NCBI RefSeq assembly: GCF_021458635.1
Contig: NZ_JAIRDQ010000006.1
Coordinates: 249,105-313,104 of the forward strand
DNA length: 64,000 bases
Origin: Bradyrhizobium monzae
GTDB taxonomy: Bacteria; Pseudomonadota; Alphaproteobacteria; Rhizobiales; Xanthobacteraceae
Reading direction: 5' to 3'
Shown: one piece after another, positions 25,850 through 35,893 of the stretch
Position numbering within the stretch: position 1 is the stretch's first letter
Layout: each line of letters opens with the position of its first letter
Program-made: the position numbers and the translations under genes
Notes under the pieces: generated by a model
The model's database searches: none
Seen by the model: only the letters and a program-made list of their open reading frames with translations
What the model was told of the DNA's origin: nothing

Positions 25850-26317
25850 TCAGGCTCCCAAGGCGAGCAGGCCTCCGGCCGCGATCAGGCAAGCGGCCGC
25901 CAACGGTCGTGCATCGCGCAAGCCGGCGCGCCGCCAGCTCAGCACGACAGTCCCGCAGGCAAAGCCGAGCCCGGCCATGATCGCGCTCGACAGCGCAGCA
26001 AGAGCCGGCGCATCGGACAGGTGCGACACGACATCGTCGATCGCCAGCAGCGGCGGCAAGACATAGAGCCAGCCCGGTGCCGTCAGCAGACGTCGCGCGA
26101 TGGGCAGTCCGACGAGAAGCGCCGCACCGCTCGCCATCAGCAGCATCGCGGCAAGCCCACCCGCGAGCGGCAGGCTGACGCCGAGCGCCGAGCCGAGCCC
26201 GTCGCAGAGGCCGAATATCAGCACCAGCGACAGCGCATGCCGCCCCGGCACTACGAAGGACAGCGCGAAGGCGGCAATGAGGCTGTCGGCGGACGTCCAC
26301 AACAGCTGCAATGACAT
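25850..26317 (-). CDS. small integral membrane protein, 155 aa
   Basis: ATG 26317 opens a very hydrophobic protein with about four to five membrane helices: AFALSFVVPGRHALSLVLIFGL, GGLAAMLLMASGAALLVG, APALAALSSAIMAGLGFACGTVVL and AAACLIAAGGLLALGA. The N-terminal SADSLIAAFALS and CDGLGSALG resemble manganese-efflux or LysE-like small transporters, but the likeness is too weak to name it. Its stop is 2 nt before the propeller gene start, so the two are almost certainly co-translated. Confidence 0.7.
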   Translation of the reverse strand: MSLQLLWTSADSLIAAFALSFVVPGRHALSLVLIFGLCDGLGSALGVSLPLAGGLAAMLLMASGAALLVGLPIARRLLTAPGWLYVLPPLLAIDDVVSHLSDAPALAALSSAIMAGLGFACGTVVLSWRRAGLRDARPLAAACLIAAGGLLALGA

Positions 26318-26326
26318 GAGACCCTC

Positions 26327-26656
26327 TCAAATGATTTGTGGGGCGAGGTACGTAATGTCGATCGAGAACGCCGCGCCATGCTCCGGCAACTGCCGGCCGG
26401 CGACGCGAACATGATGCTCGCCGGTCGCACCGGCGGTTCCTTCCGCGCTGATATGGTCGCCGCTGCACACGGCCTCGACCACGCTGTGCCCGTGCGCATC
26501 GGTGACCGTGACGTTGAGCGAGCCATCTGCCGGCACGCCGTGGCGATCGAGGCTGACCCGGAGGGCGCCGACATTGCGCAGCGCGCGGACATGGGTGGCG
26601 AGGAAATCGAGCAGCCAGGGCGCGCCGCGCCCGTCGACCGGCGCCGGCACGGTCAC
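26327..26656 (-). CDS. hypothetical beta-rich protein, 109 aa
   Basis: The start is probably GTG 26656; an in-frame stop lies 15 codons upstream and no ATG is available. The sequence (VTVPAPVDGRGAPWLLDFLATHVRAL..., then VTVTDAHGHSVVEAVCSGDHISAEG) suggests a beta-sandwich similar to the pre-peptidase or PPC-type folds, with repeated Val/Thr strands and Gly-Asp turns. It is the first gene of the operon with the membrane and propeller proteins (9 nt gap). Function unknown. Confidence 0.6.
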   Translation of the reverse strand: MTVPAPVDGRGAPWLLDFLATHVRALRNVGALRVSLDRHGVPADGSLNVTVTDAHGHSVVEAVCSGDHISAEGTAGATGEHHVRVAGRQLPEHGAAFSIDITYLAPQII

Positions 26657-26838
26657 GCGCTCGCCGTGGACCGAAGAAGCGTCCCCAAGCTAGCAGCGCT
26701 ACTCCCATGACGCGGCCTCTGGCTGGCTGCGTCAATCATGCCTTGGACCGGTATCATCCGGAAGTTGAAATTAGCGGCAAGCGCTGCCACAGAACGAACC
26801 GCCGCTCACGATCGCGTGCGCGGCGGATGCGTCAGATG

Positions 26839-27522
26839 TCAGTCGTCATCCGGACCGAACAACGAGAAGCCACCGCGTGGACGGCGGACCACAACATGAC
26901 GGGTATCGGAATCCGCGCGAACGTTGCGCGCGACATCATCCCAGTCGGTCTGATCGCGGCCGCCGCGTGCATCACGCGTGTCATAGCGGCGCCGCTCGGT
27001 CCATCGCTCACGGCGCTCAGTACGTCGCCGCTCGGCCGCGGCACGCTTCACGTCAGAATCCCTGGCCTTGGCATAGGCGTTGTCAGGTGAGGATGCCGGT
27101 TCGATCGAAGCCTGTTGCTCGACGGGCTTTGTCGCTTGCGGTGCCGGCGCTGGCACCGGCTTGGGCGGCTCGACCGCGGCGGCTGTCTGCGGAGGTGGCG
27201 GTGCCGCGGGGTCAGCGCTTGCCTGGGTGGTCTGCGTATCAGGCTTGGTTTCAGGCTTGGCTTCGCTCTCGGCCTGTGCGGGGGCTGCGATCATCGCGCC
27301 AAAACTTTGCGAGCCGGAGAGATATTGCACGCGCTCGGACGGCGCGCTCGTCGTGGCCGGCGCGGCAGCTTCCGCCGGCTGCGCCATCTTGCTGGTATCG
27401 GGCCCCTGCTTCGGCGCGATCGGATGCATGATGTTGCCGGCGACGATGCCGCCGCCGAGACCAATGGCGATGGCGGCGACGATCGATCCGGCACCGACGA
27501 AATAGGCTGTCGAAGCGCGCAT
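26839..27522 (-). CDS. membrane-anchored Pro/Ala-rich hypothetical protein, 227 aa
   Basis: ATG 27522 (MRASTAYFVGAGSIVAAIAIG) is preceded by AGGGAG and gives a protein with one N-terminal membrane helix (residues about 6-30), a Pro/Ala/Gln linker (about 40-150), and a strongly basic Arg-rich region (RRRTERRERWTERRRYD) ending RRPRGGFSLFGPDDD. The frame continues upstream to 27684 but without coding character. The layout, a membrane anchor with a flexible periplasmic arm, suggests a cell-envelope role. It follows the gene at 27611-28321, whose end it nearly meets. Confidence 0.68.
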   Translation of the reverse strand: MRASTAYFVGAGSIVAAIAIGLGGGIVAGNIMHPIAPKQGPDTSKMAQPAEAAAPATTSAPSERVQYLSGSQSFGAMIAAPAQAESEAKPETKPDTQTTQASADPAAPPPPQTAAAVEPPKPVPAPAPQATKPVEQQASIEPASSPDNAYAKARDSDVKRAAAERRRTERRERWTERRRYDTRDARGGRDQTDWDDVARNVRADSDTRHVVVRRPRGGFSLFGPDDD

Positions 27523-27610
27523 TGGTCCACTCCCTGTTCGGAGCAGGCAACGCCTTGGGATTGCCGGATGTTCCCTGATGCGAGCGCGGTTCCTCAGAGG
27601 AACCCAAGCA

Positions 27611-28321
27611 TCAGATCTGCTGCGCGACCTTCTCGAGCCCGATGATGCGGGCGAGCTTGCGCACTTCTTCCTTCTGGTCGTCACGCAGCTGGAACAGCAG
27701 CGGCATCGCGGCCGACTTCAATTGCTGGACCTCGTCGCAGTTCGGATCGATCTGCACGTTCGGGCCGTTGGGATTGGAGAGCTTGTTCGCCGAGATCTTG
27801 CGGACGACGTTGCGCAGTGCCGACTCGACCGAGGGCCAATAATATTCCTGCGACGACGACAGCTTCAGGCGGTCCCTGATGCCGGCGATCTGCACCTCGG
27901 AGAGCAGCGAATAGGTCTTTTGCGGCTGCGGCTTCGCGACCGCCTTCGGCTTCGGTGCAACCTCGATGGCGGCGGTGGTTTCCGCAGGCGCGGGCGCCTC
28001 GTTCACATTCGCCTTCGGCATCGGGAAATCGGACGGGGTGGCCGCAGCAAAGGCCTGGCGCAGCGGCTCGGTCAGCACGGGGGCCTGGGACAGCCTGTCG
28101 GCAGGAACCTGCACCGGATCGATCGCGGCCGAGGCCAGTGCCAGCGTCGGAACCAGCCGGTCGGCCTTGGCGGCGCGGTTGGCGGCGAGCGGCTTGGGCG
28201 GGGCCGGCGTGATCATCTCGGCGCTGACGCTGGGCACGCTGTCGCGGCCGAGAATGGCAGTGGTGGCGGCGCCGAGGACGAGGAAACAGGTCAGCACAAT
28301 GAGGGTGATGGCTCTGGACAA
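27611..28321 (-). CDS. conserved exported hypothetical protein, 236 aa
   Basis: A signal anchor (AITLIVLTCFLVLGAATTAILG) begins the protein from ATG 28321. A Pro/Ala-rich linker extends to about residue 135, followed by a helical C-terminal domain: TYSLLSEVQIAGIRDRLKLSSSQEYYWPSVESALRNVV, then a lone cysteine in IDPNCDEVQQLKSAAMPLLFQLRDDQKEEVRKLARIIGLE. The LSSSQEYYWP and LRDDQKEEVR words resemble LTXXQ/Spy-type periplasmic repeats. Its relation to the Arg-rich neighbour 88 nt downstream is unclear. Confidence 0.68.
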   Translation of the reverse strand: MSRAITLIVLTCFLVLGAATTAILGRDSVPSVSAEMITPAPPKPLAANRAAKADRLVPTLALASAAIDPVQVPADRLSQAPVLTEPLRQAFAAATPSDFPMPKANVNEAPAPAETTAAIEVAPKPKAVAKPQPQKTYSLLSEVQIAGIRDRLKLSSSQEYYWPSVESALRNVVRKISANKLSNPNGPNVQIDPNCDEVQQLKSAAMPLLFQLRDDQKEEVRKLARIIGLEKVAQQI

Positions 28322-28454
28322 ACGTCTCTCCGGAAGGACCGCTTCACGATGTTGTCAACGGTGCCCGGGAAAAGGGCACGAATTAAGGCTCGAGTGTGCC
28401 TTTGAGGCGACAATCACCACGCCTGCGGCGACGACCCAAAAAAGCTTAATAAAA

Positions 28455-28703
28455 TCAGACGGCTGCGCCCAGATCGTAAGCGTCCTGGATGTCGGCGACG
28501 ATCTCCGAGGCCTCCCAGACGGCGCGCGGCTCGACCGATTGCAGCGTCACCGTCCAATTGCCGCCCCGGCGGGTGCGGGGGACGCTGACGATGTCGAAGC
28601 GGACGGTGCGGCAGAGCGGGTGGCGGGCCAGCGCATGCGCGACGCGGACGCGGATCTCGTCCAGCGTTGCGGCTGTCTTGCTGTTGAGAAAATCGAAATC
28701 CAT
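28455..28703 (-). CDS. small hypothetical protein, 82 aa
   Basis: ATG 28703 opens MDFDFLNSKTAATLDEIRVRVAHALARHPLCRTVRFD, a soluble alpha-beta protein with VTLQSVEPRAVWEASEIVADIQDAYDLG at the end. GGGACAGGC precedes it as a possible ribosome-binding site. No signal peptide, metal motif or family is recognised. It stands alone between two intergenic stretches of about 120 and 130 nt. Confidence 0.6.
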   Translation of the reverse strand: MDFDFLNSKTAATLDEIRVRVAHALARHPLCRTVRFDIVSVPRTRRGGNWTVTLQSVEPRAVWEASEIVADIQDAYDLGAAV

Positions 28704-28825
28704 CGCCTGTCCCTCTCGTCCTGATTGGCGGCCGTGAGGGGATTCTTGGCTGGCGATGGTTAATCTGCCGTTAAGTGCAGGCTTGCGGACCCATGCGGGA
28801 TTAACCGTGCTGGCGGCGCGGAATG

Positions 28826-29824
28826 CTATCGCCGCGTCGCGCCGCGATACTCGGCGGCCGTCCGGGCCACGAGATCGTCGACCGCCATCACGTCCGTGAC
28901 GCCCGACGTCGAATGGCCGCCGCTCCAGATGTCGCGCCAGCGTTTGGGACGATTCTCGCGCGCGGTGACGTCGATGTCCTTGCCGATGTCGATGGCGCCG
29001 CGTGCCGGAAGGTCATCAGGATCGAGCCCGGCGGCGACGATCGAGCGCTTCAGCATGCTGGTCTGCAATCCGGTGAACGCGGTGGTGAGCAGAATGTCAT
29101 CGGCGCTGCTCTCGACCAGCATCTGCTTGTAGCGTTCGTCAGCCATGCTCTCGCGCGTCGCGATGAATTTGGTGCCCATGTAACCGAGATCGCAGCCGAG
29201 CACTTCGGCCGCATGCAGCGCATGACCGTCGCTGATACCGCCGGCGAGCACGATGATGCCCTCGTAGAATGCGCGCACCGCACGGACGAAGGCGAACGGA
29301 TTGAGCCAGCCGGTCTGTCCGCCTGCGCCTGCGGTGAGCAGCACCAGGCCATCGGCGCCTGCCGCTGCCGCGCGCTCGGCGTGGCGGATCGAGGCGACAT
29401 CCGCCAACACGAGCGCGCCCGCGTCGTGCAGCGGCTTCAACACAGGCGCGGGCGAGCCGACCGAGGTGATGACGATCTCAGGCTTGTGCCGCAGCAGCAC
29501 GGCGAGATCCTGCTCCAGTCGTGCATTGGAACGATGCACGATCAAATTCGGACAGAGCGGCGCGGTGTTGCGGCCGGTTCGATTCTCGTGCTGACGCAAC
29601 CGCGTTGCGATCTCGGTGAGCCATTCGTCGAGCTGTTCCGTGCTGCGGCAATTCACGGTGGGGAAGCTGCCGATCACGCCGTTGCGGCAAGCCGCGACCA
29701 TCAGCTCGACGCCCGACACCAGAAACATCGGCGCCGCGATCAAAGGCAGGCTGAGACGATCGCGAAAAATTCGCAGTCGATCGGATGTCACGCAAATCTC
29801 CCGGCGCGGGCTTTGTCGTTCCAT
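28826..29824 (-). CDS. nitronate monooxygenase / 2-nitropropane dioxygenase-like flavoprotein (copy 1)
   Basis: The 332-residue TIM-barrel protein starts at ATG 29824 with AGGGA seven nt before. Family features include PLIAAPMFLVSG at the first strand, the FMN-phosphate region ADGLVLLTAGAGGQTG, ALHAAEVLGCDLGYMGTKFIATRES and STSGVTDV. Nitronate monooxygenases use FMN and oxygen to oxidise alkyl nitronates; relatives act as enoyl-ACP reductases. It is divergent from the acyl-CoA ligase gene, with only 75 bp for both promoters, and shares clear sequence with the second copy at 32657-33625. True substrate unknown. Confidence 0.86.
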   Translation of the reverse strand: MERQSPRREICVTSDRLRIFRDRLSLPLIAAPMFLVSGVELMVAACRNGVIGSFPTVNCRSTEQLDEWLTEIATRLRQHENRTGRNTAPLCPNLIVHRSNARLEQDLAVLLRHKPEIVITSVGSPAPVLKPLHDAGALVLADVASIRHAERAAAAGADGLVLLTAGAGGQTGWLNPFAFVRAVRAFYEGIIVLAGGISDGHALHAAEVLGCDLGYMGTKFIATRESMADERYKQMLVESSADDILLTTAFTGLQTSMLKRSIVAAGLDPDDLPARGAIDIGKDIDVTARENRPKRWRDIWSGGHSTSGVTDVMAVDDLVARTAAEYRGATRR

Positions 29825-29899
29825 CCCGCGTTCCCTGTGCTAGCCTTGCGCGCAAACATTGGCACGACACAAGCCGATGGCAAAGCAACGAGGAAACAT

Positions 29900-31462
29900 A
29901 TGGCCGATCCGCTCCACGCATCGTCGCCGACTTGCGCGCAGACGCTACGGGCGCTGGCGCGCTATCCCGGCCGCACCGCTTTCGCCTGGCCCGGCGGATC
30001 GCTGAGCTATCAGGGCACCATCGATCTGATCGGACGCATCCAGGGCGTGTTCGTGCGGCTCGGCTTGCAGCCCGGCGCGCGCGTCGCCTTCCTCACCGCG
30101 AACCGCGCCGATACCTGGTGTGCCGGCGTCGCCGCGCAATTGTCGCGATACTGCATCACCTGGCTGCATCCGCTGGGATCGGAGACGGACCAGCTGTTCC
30201 AGCTCGAGGATTCCGAAGCCGAAGTACTGGTGGTCGATGTGGCTACCTTCCGCGATCGCGGCGGCGAGCTCGCCGCAAAAGCAACGCGGCTCAAGGCGGT
30301 CTTCACCATGGGGCCGGCCGACTACGGCATCGACCTCTTGCAGGCGATTGAGGGCGCGGGACATGCCAGCGCACGGTGCCTCGCCGGTCTCGACGATCTC
30401 TCGACGCTGAACTACACCGGCGGCACGACAGGGAAGTCCAAGGGCGCGTTGCGCTATCATCGCGAAAACGCCGGCGCGGCCGGCGCGATCCTCGCCGATT
30501 TCGAGATCCCGGACGCCGCGCGCTATCTCACCGTCGCCCCGATCAGCCATGTCGCCGGCACAAAAGTGCTGCCGACGCTGATGCGCGGCGGCACCGTGCA
30601 CATGTTGAAGGGTTTCGATCCCGAGGCCGTGCTTGCGACGATCGCGCGCGAGCGCATCAACTTCACGCTGTTCGTGCCGACCATGATCTACATGCTGCTC
30701 GATCATCCCGCGCTGAGCACGACCGATCTCTCCTCGCTCGAGCTCGTGCTCTACGGGGCGTCGGCGATGTCGCCGAGCCGGCTGCTGGAAGGTATCGAGC
30801 GCATCGGCCCGGTGTTCTCGCAGCTCTACGGCCAGACCGAATGCTATCCCGTCTCGGTGTTGCGCAAAAAGGATCACGATCCCAGGACGCCGGAGCTGTT
30901 CTTGTCCTGCGGCTTTCCGATTGCGGCCTGCGAGGTCAAAATTCTCGACGACAACGACCAGGAAGTGAAGACGGGCGACGCCGGCGAAATCTGCGTACGC
31001 GCGCCGCATGTCATGGCGGAATACTGGAAGCGGCCCGACATCACCGCGGAGACGTTGAAGAACGGCTGGGTCCACACCGGCGACATCGCGCGCCAGGACG
31101 AGCGCGGCTACATGTTCATCCTCGATCGCAAGAAGGACATGATCGTCACCGGCGGCTTCAACATTTTTCCGCGCGAGGTCGAGGACGTGCTGTCGCAACA
31201 TGCCGACGTCGCGATGGTCGCCGTCGTCGGCATCCCCGACGAGAAATGGGGTGAGGCCGTCACGGCCATCGTCGTGCCGCGCGAGGGCGCAAAGCCGGAT
31301 GCCGACGAGCTGATCAATCTGGTGCGGACGCGAAAGGGTTCCGCGCATGCGCCGAAACAGATCCAGTTCGTCAAGCAGCTGCCGATGACCGGCGTCGGCA
31401 AGGTCGACAAGAAGGTGCTGCGCGCGAGCTTCTGGAGCGGACGAGACCGGATGGTGGGATAA
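29900..31462 (+). CDS. acyl-CoA synthetase (AMP-forming, class I)
   Basis: The frame is open from 28823 but the start is ATG 29900, with AGGAAAC upstream and the family N-terminus after it, giving 520 residues. Adenylation motifs are LNYTGGTTGKSKGALRYHREN (P-loop), YGQTECYPVS, GWVHTGDIARQDERGYMFILDRKKDMIVTGGFNIFPREVE and the C-terminal lysine region GVGKVDKKVLR. It adenylates a carboxylic acid and makes its CoA thioester. Its placement beside two nitronate-monooxygenase-like genes and a thioesterase-like gene suggests a small acyl-CoA pathway of unknown chain length. Confidence 0.9.
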   Translation: MADPLHASSPTCAQTLRALARYPGRTAFAWPGGSLSYQGTIDLIGRIQGVFVRLGLQPGARVAFLTANRADTWCAGVAAQLSRYCITWLHPLGSETDQLFQLEDSEAEVLVVDVATFRDRGGELAAKATRLKAVFTMGPADYGIDLLQAIEGAGHASARCLAGLDDLSTLNYTGGTTGKSKGALRYHRENAGAAGAILADFEIPDAARYLTVAPISHVAGTKVLPTLMRGGTVHMLKGFDPEAVLATIARERINFTLFVPTMIYMLLDHPALSTTDLSSLELVLYGASAMSPSRLLEGIERIGPVFSQLYGQTECYPVSVLRKKDHDPRTPELFLSCGFPIAACEVKILDDNDQEVKTGDAGEICVRAPHVMAEYWKRPDITAETLKNGWVHTGDIARQDERGYMFILDRKKDMIVTGGFNIFPREVEDVLSQHADVAMVAVVGIPDEKWGEAVTAIVVPREGAKPDADELINLVRTRKGSAHAPKQIQFVKQLPMTGVGKVDKKVLRASFWSGRDRMVG

Positions 31463-31667
31463 TCTCCCTGATTGCAGCGACAGGTTCGGACTACACGTCT
31501 CGCGCGAAACGCCGGGAATGATCGGCGTTCTCACCCGGGATTTTACGGTGTCGTGTGGCCTCGGCACCACAATGCGCGACGGAGTGCGGGCCTGCCGTGC
31601 CTGCGCGATTGCCGGCGAATCAGGGAATCAATTAGACCGCTGATGGGGCTGGGAAGCGGAGTAGGAC

Positions 31668-31766
31668 ATGCGAGTCGCTTCCCTGGAAAGTGCAGTCGCT
31701 GCGGTCACGTTGATCACGGCTATCATCGTGGTGCTGTGGGAGATCAAGATCTTCTACGGAGCATGA
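31668..31766 (+). CDS. 32-residue single-pass membrane peptide
   Basis: ATG 31668 follows GGAAGCGGAGTAGGAC and opens a short frame ending at TGA 31764-31766. The peptide reads MRVASLESAVAAVTLITAI continuing with IVVLWEIKIFYGA. About 18 residues in the middle are hydrophobic enough to span the membrane, with charged residues at both sides. Such mini-proteins often modulate a transporter or sensor. It lies alone between the ligase and the minus-strand thioesterase gene. Existence is inferred from the ribosome-binding site and peptide layout. Confidence 0.5.
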   Translation: MRVASLESAVAAVTLITAIIVVLWEIKIFYGA

Positions 31767-31871
31767 ACAGGCAGGATGCCCTGGTCGGGCACGACCAAGC
31801 ATCCCTTCCGCGGCGGCGGAAGCCTGCCGTTCATTCGGCCTACGCAGCAACCGCGGCGCGTGCCGCAACGC

Positions 31872-32657
31872 TCAGCGCTTCTCGATCACCAAACTCTGCA
31901 CCGCGCGGCCGAAATAGCCCTGGCGGTCGGCCAGCCGCGACATCGCAAGCCCGGCGCCGTCCGGGCCGATCCAGGATTCGCCATCGAGCAAGATCCAGTC
32001 GCCGACCGGCTGCCGCGCCAGGCTCACCGAGAGGTCGGCGTTGATGAAGGTCCAGGTGCGGAAGTCGAGCGTCGAGGCGGTGCCGTTGGAAAAATCGGCG
32101 GCGACCACGGCGCGCATCGCCTGCGAGACCGCCTCGCCCTCGACCAGCGGATGGTCGAGGCGAAACCAGATCGCGCCCGCACCGGCCTGGCCGAAGCGGC
32201 CGCGTGCGGCGCGCATCGAGACCATGCCCGCGAACGGACTGGTCGCGCCGTGACCGTCCTCGACCAGCGAATCCTCGGGCGATGGCAGCGTGACCGGCAA
32301 CTCCCTGACGTCGTCGGGCAGCGGCTGTGACTGCTGCTTGATCTTGAGTACGGTGGCGCCGACAACCTGTACGCCGTCGGCGAGCAGCTTGACCTCGCAG
32401 AGCTGAATCTTGCGGCCCTCCCGCAGCACGTTGCTCTCGATCGTGAGCGGCGCGACAGGCACCGGACGCATCAGATCGATGGTGACGCGCGCGATGTGCA
32501 TCGGCACAGGCGTCGGAATCCGCTCCGCCGCCCACGTCACCAGCGCCGATGGCGCCGAACCGTGCTGCATGCGCCGGTCCCACGGCCCCGCCGCATTCGG
32601 GCTGGTGACGACGCTGTTACCGTCAACGCGGTAGATGGCGGTCATTGCGAGCGCCAT
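31872..32657 (-). CDS. thioesterase family protein (double hot-dog acyl-CoA thioesterase-like)
   Basis: The 261-residue product from ATG 32657 (MALAMTAIYRVDGN) shows two hot-dog halves: VTIDLMRPVPVAPLTIESNVLREGRKIQLCEVKLLADG in the first, and STLDFRTWTFINADLSVSLARQPVGDWILLDGESWIGPDGAGLAMSRLADRQGYFGRAVQSLVI in the second. This is the TesB/4HBT_3 layout. Its start overlaps the stop of the second nitronate-monooxygenase-like gene (TGATG), so they are translated together. It would hydrolyse an acyl-CoA; chain length unknown. A longer frame back to 33680 is a shadow of the neighbour. Confidence 0.85.
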   Translation of the reverse strand: MALAMTAIYRVDGNSVVTSPNAAGPWDRRMQHGSAPSALVTWAAERIPTPVPMHIARVTIDLMRPVPVAPLTIESNVLREGRKIQLCEVKLLADGVQVVGATVLKIKQQSQPLPDDVRELPVTLPSPEDSLVEDGHGATSPFAGMVSMRAARGRFGQAGAGAIWFRLDHPLVEGEAVSQAMRAVVAADFSNGTASTLDFRTWTFINADLSVSLARQPVGDWILLDGESWIGPDGAGLAMSRLADRQGYFGRAVQSLVIEKR

Positions 32658-33625
32658 CACAACGGCGGGTCGATCGCTTCCTCGTATTCCTTCTTGAAAC
32701 GCGCGATCATCTCGGCCGCGGGCACGATACCCTCGACGCTGCCAATGCCCTGGCCCGAGCCCCAGATCTCCTTCCAGGCCTTCGGCTTGGCGCGTTCGCC
32801 GGAGGCGTCGGTGCCGAAGTTCATCTTCGACGGATCCGACGTCGGCAGATTTTCCGGATCCATGCCGGCGGCGAGGATCGAGGGCTTCAGATAATTGCCG
32901 TGCACGCCGGTAAAGAGATTGGAATAGACGATGTCGTCGGCCGTCGAGCCCGCGATCATCTCCTTGTACTTCTCGACCGCGTTGGCTTCTTTCGTCGCGA
33001 TGAAGGCCGAGCCGATATAGGCGAAATCCGCACCGAGGATGCGCGCGGCACGGATCGCCTTGCCGTTGCCGATGGCGCCCGACAGCGCGATCGGGCCGTC
33101 GAACCACTTGCGGGTCTCGGCAACGAAAGCGAGTGGCGAGATCGTGCCGGCATGGCCGCCTGCACCAGCCGAAACCAGGATCAGGCCGTCGGCGCCCTTC
33201 TCGATCGCCTTGTGCGCGAATTTCTGGTTGATCACGTCGTGGAAGACGATGCCGCCCCAGCCGTGCACCGCCTGATTGAGCTCCTCGCGTGCGCCGAGCG
33301 AGGAGATGACCATGGGCACTTTGTATTTGGCGCAGAGCTGCATGTCGTGGTCGAGCCGGTTGTTCGACTTGTGCACGATCTGGTTGACCGCGAACGGCGC
33401 CGACGGCTTGTCGGGATGCGCGCGGTCGTAGGCCGCGAGCTCCTCGGTGATCCGCGCCAGCCATTCGTCGAGCAACTCCGGCGGCCGCGCGTTCAGCGAC
33501 GGGAACGAGCCGACCACGCCGGCCTTGCACTGCGCGATCACGAGGTCGGGCACCGAGATGATGAAGAGCGGCGAACCGATCACGGGGATCGACAGGCGTC
33601 CCTTGAACAGAGCAGGCATGGACAT
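32657..33625 (-). CDS. nitronate monooxygenase / 2-nitropropane dioxygenase-like flavoprotein (copy 2)
   Basis: From ATG 33625 (MSMPALFKGRLSIPVIGSPLFIISVPDLV) the protein has 322 residues; the in-frame start at 33769 adds non-conserved sequence and runs into the repeat-bearing spacer. FMN and active-site features are ADGLILVSAGAGGHAGTISP, LSGAIGNGKAIRAARILGADFAYIGSAFIATKEA and the central NQIVHKSNNRLDHD. It is a paralogue of the protein at 28826-29824 but with PLFIIS for PMFLVS and a longer C-terminus. It is co-translated with the thioesterase-like gene. Confidence 0.86.
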   Translation of the reverse strand: MSMPALFKGRLSIPVIGSPLFIISVPDLVIAQCKAGVVGSFPSLNARPPELLDEWLARITEELAAYDRAHPDKPSAPFAVNQIVHKSNNRLDHDMQLCAKYKVPMVISSLGAREELNQAVHGWGGIVFHDVINQKFAHKAIEKGADGLILVSAGAGGHAGTISPLAFVAETRKWFDGPIALSGAIGNGKAIRAARILGADFAYIGSAFIATKEANAVEKYKEMIAGSTADDIVYSNLFTGVHGNYLKPSILAAGMDPENLPTSDPSKMNFGTDASGERAKPKAWKEIWGSGQGIGSVEGIVPAAEMIARFKKEYEEAIDPPL

Positions 33626-33786
33626 TGCGGAACGATCCCTTGTTGACGGACGCATTGAAGGTTGGGGGCCATACCAACAAGGCAATCTTTCCACTGTCAA
33701 GTATTGCGTTTTGGCGCCGGGGCGGACGCCGTTACCGCAATTCCAACGCGCGGAATTCCAACGGCGCACGGCCTATCCATCTTCTC

Positions 33787-33873
33787 CGTCATTGCGAGCG
33801 AAGCGAAGCAATCCAGACTGTCTCCGCAGAAAGACGCTGGATTGCTTCGTCGCAAGAGCTCCTCGCAATGACG
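33787..33873. repeat. palindromic intergenic repeat, CGTCATTGCGAG family
   Basis: The left arm CGTCATTGCGAGCGAAGC and AAGCAATCCAG pair with the right arm CTGGATTGCTTCG and CTCGCAATGACG. It lies between two minus-strand genes. Elements with these words are well known in Bradyrhizobium and relatives as scattered palindromes. Confidence 0.85.
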
Positions 33874-33896
33874 AGGAGAGAACTGCGGACGTTCCA

Positions 33897-35297
<1,401 letters not shown>

Positions 35298-35327
35298 GGG
35301 GCGCTCCTTGCTGCTCGCGCGACGTCC

Positions 35328-35849
35328 TCAGTTCTGGCACAGCGCGCTGGTAACGACGGTATCGGTGCGGCAATCATCCGGTTTGCGTTGCCTGCCCGGA
35401 ATGAGAACCCTGGCCGAGCACTTCTCGGCGGAATCGGTGTTCAGGCTCCTGCCTTCCTTGTAGCCCTTGCCCTGGCAGAGTTGATCGGCCGCGAGCTTGC
35501 AGTCCGGGCCGCCGCTTGGCGAGACCGGACAGGCCACGCGCCCCGACACCATGCTGGACGGCCGCGCCAGGCGCGACAGATCGTTCATGGTCTCGCTCGG
35601 GCTTTTGATCGGCGGCAGAATCGAGGGCAGCTTGTCGAACAGCTTGCCCATTTCATTGATCAGCCCGGGGTTTTCCGAAGGTGCGGCCGTCGAGGGCGGC
35701 GGCCCGGCCTGCGGCCCCTGCTCCTGCAAGCCGAGTGACGGCGGCGCCGATTGGGCCCACCCGGTCCCACCGGCACCGGGCAGGAGCAGCAGCACCGCTG
35801 AGATCAGCGTCCCGAGCTGCACCGCCGGATTTCCGGATCGAGCCATCAT
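35328..35849 (-). CDS. exported cysteine-containing hypothetical protein, 173 aa
   Basis: The start is ATG 35849 or the adjacent ATG 35846 (MMARSGNPAVQLG). A signal peptide (LGTLISAVLLLLPGAGGTGWAQ) is followed by a Pro-rich linker, and then a domain with six cysteines: VACPVSP, GPDCKLAADQLCQGKGYKEG, EKCSARVL, KPDDCRTDTVVTSALCQ. The CxxAADxxCxxKGY segment recurs in rhizobial periplasmic proteins of unknown role. A large frame upstream to 36572 is only a shadow of the neighbouring membrane protein. Confidence 0.72.
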   Translation of the reverse strand: MMARSGNPAVQLGTLISAVLLLLPGAGGTGWAQSAPPSLGLQEQGPQAGPPPSTAAPSENPGLINEMGKLFDKLPSILPPIKSPSETMNDLSRLARPSSMVSGRVACPVSPSGGPDCKLAADQLCQGKGYKEGRSLNTDSAEKCSARVLIPGRQRKPDDCRTDTVVTSALCQN

Positions 35850-35893
35850 AGGGACAACCGTAGCCGAAGCCGGCGCGGGGGCAAAGCGCGAGC

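Noticed and set aside
23955..26735. One 926-residue minus-strand reading frame
   Set aside because: Only 23955-25847 has coding character; the upstream part runs through two other genes in a different frame.
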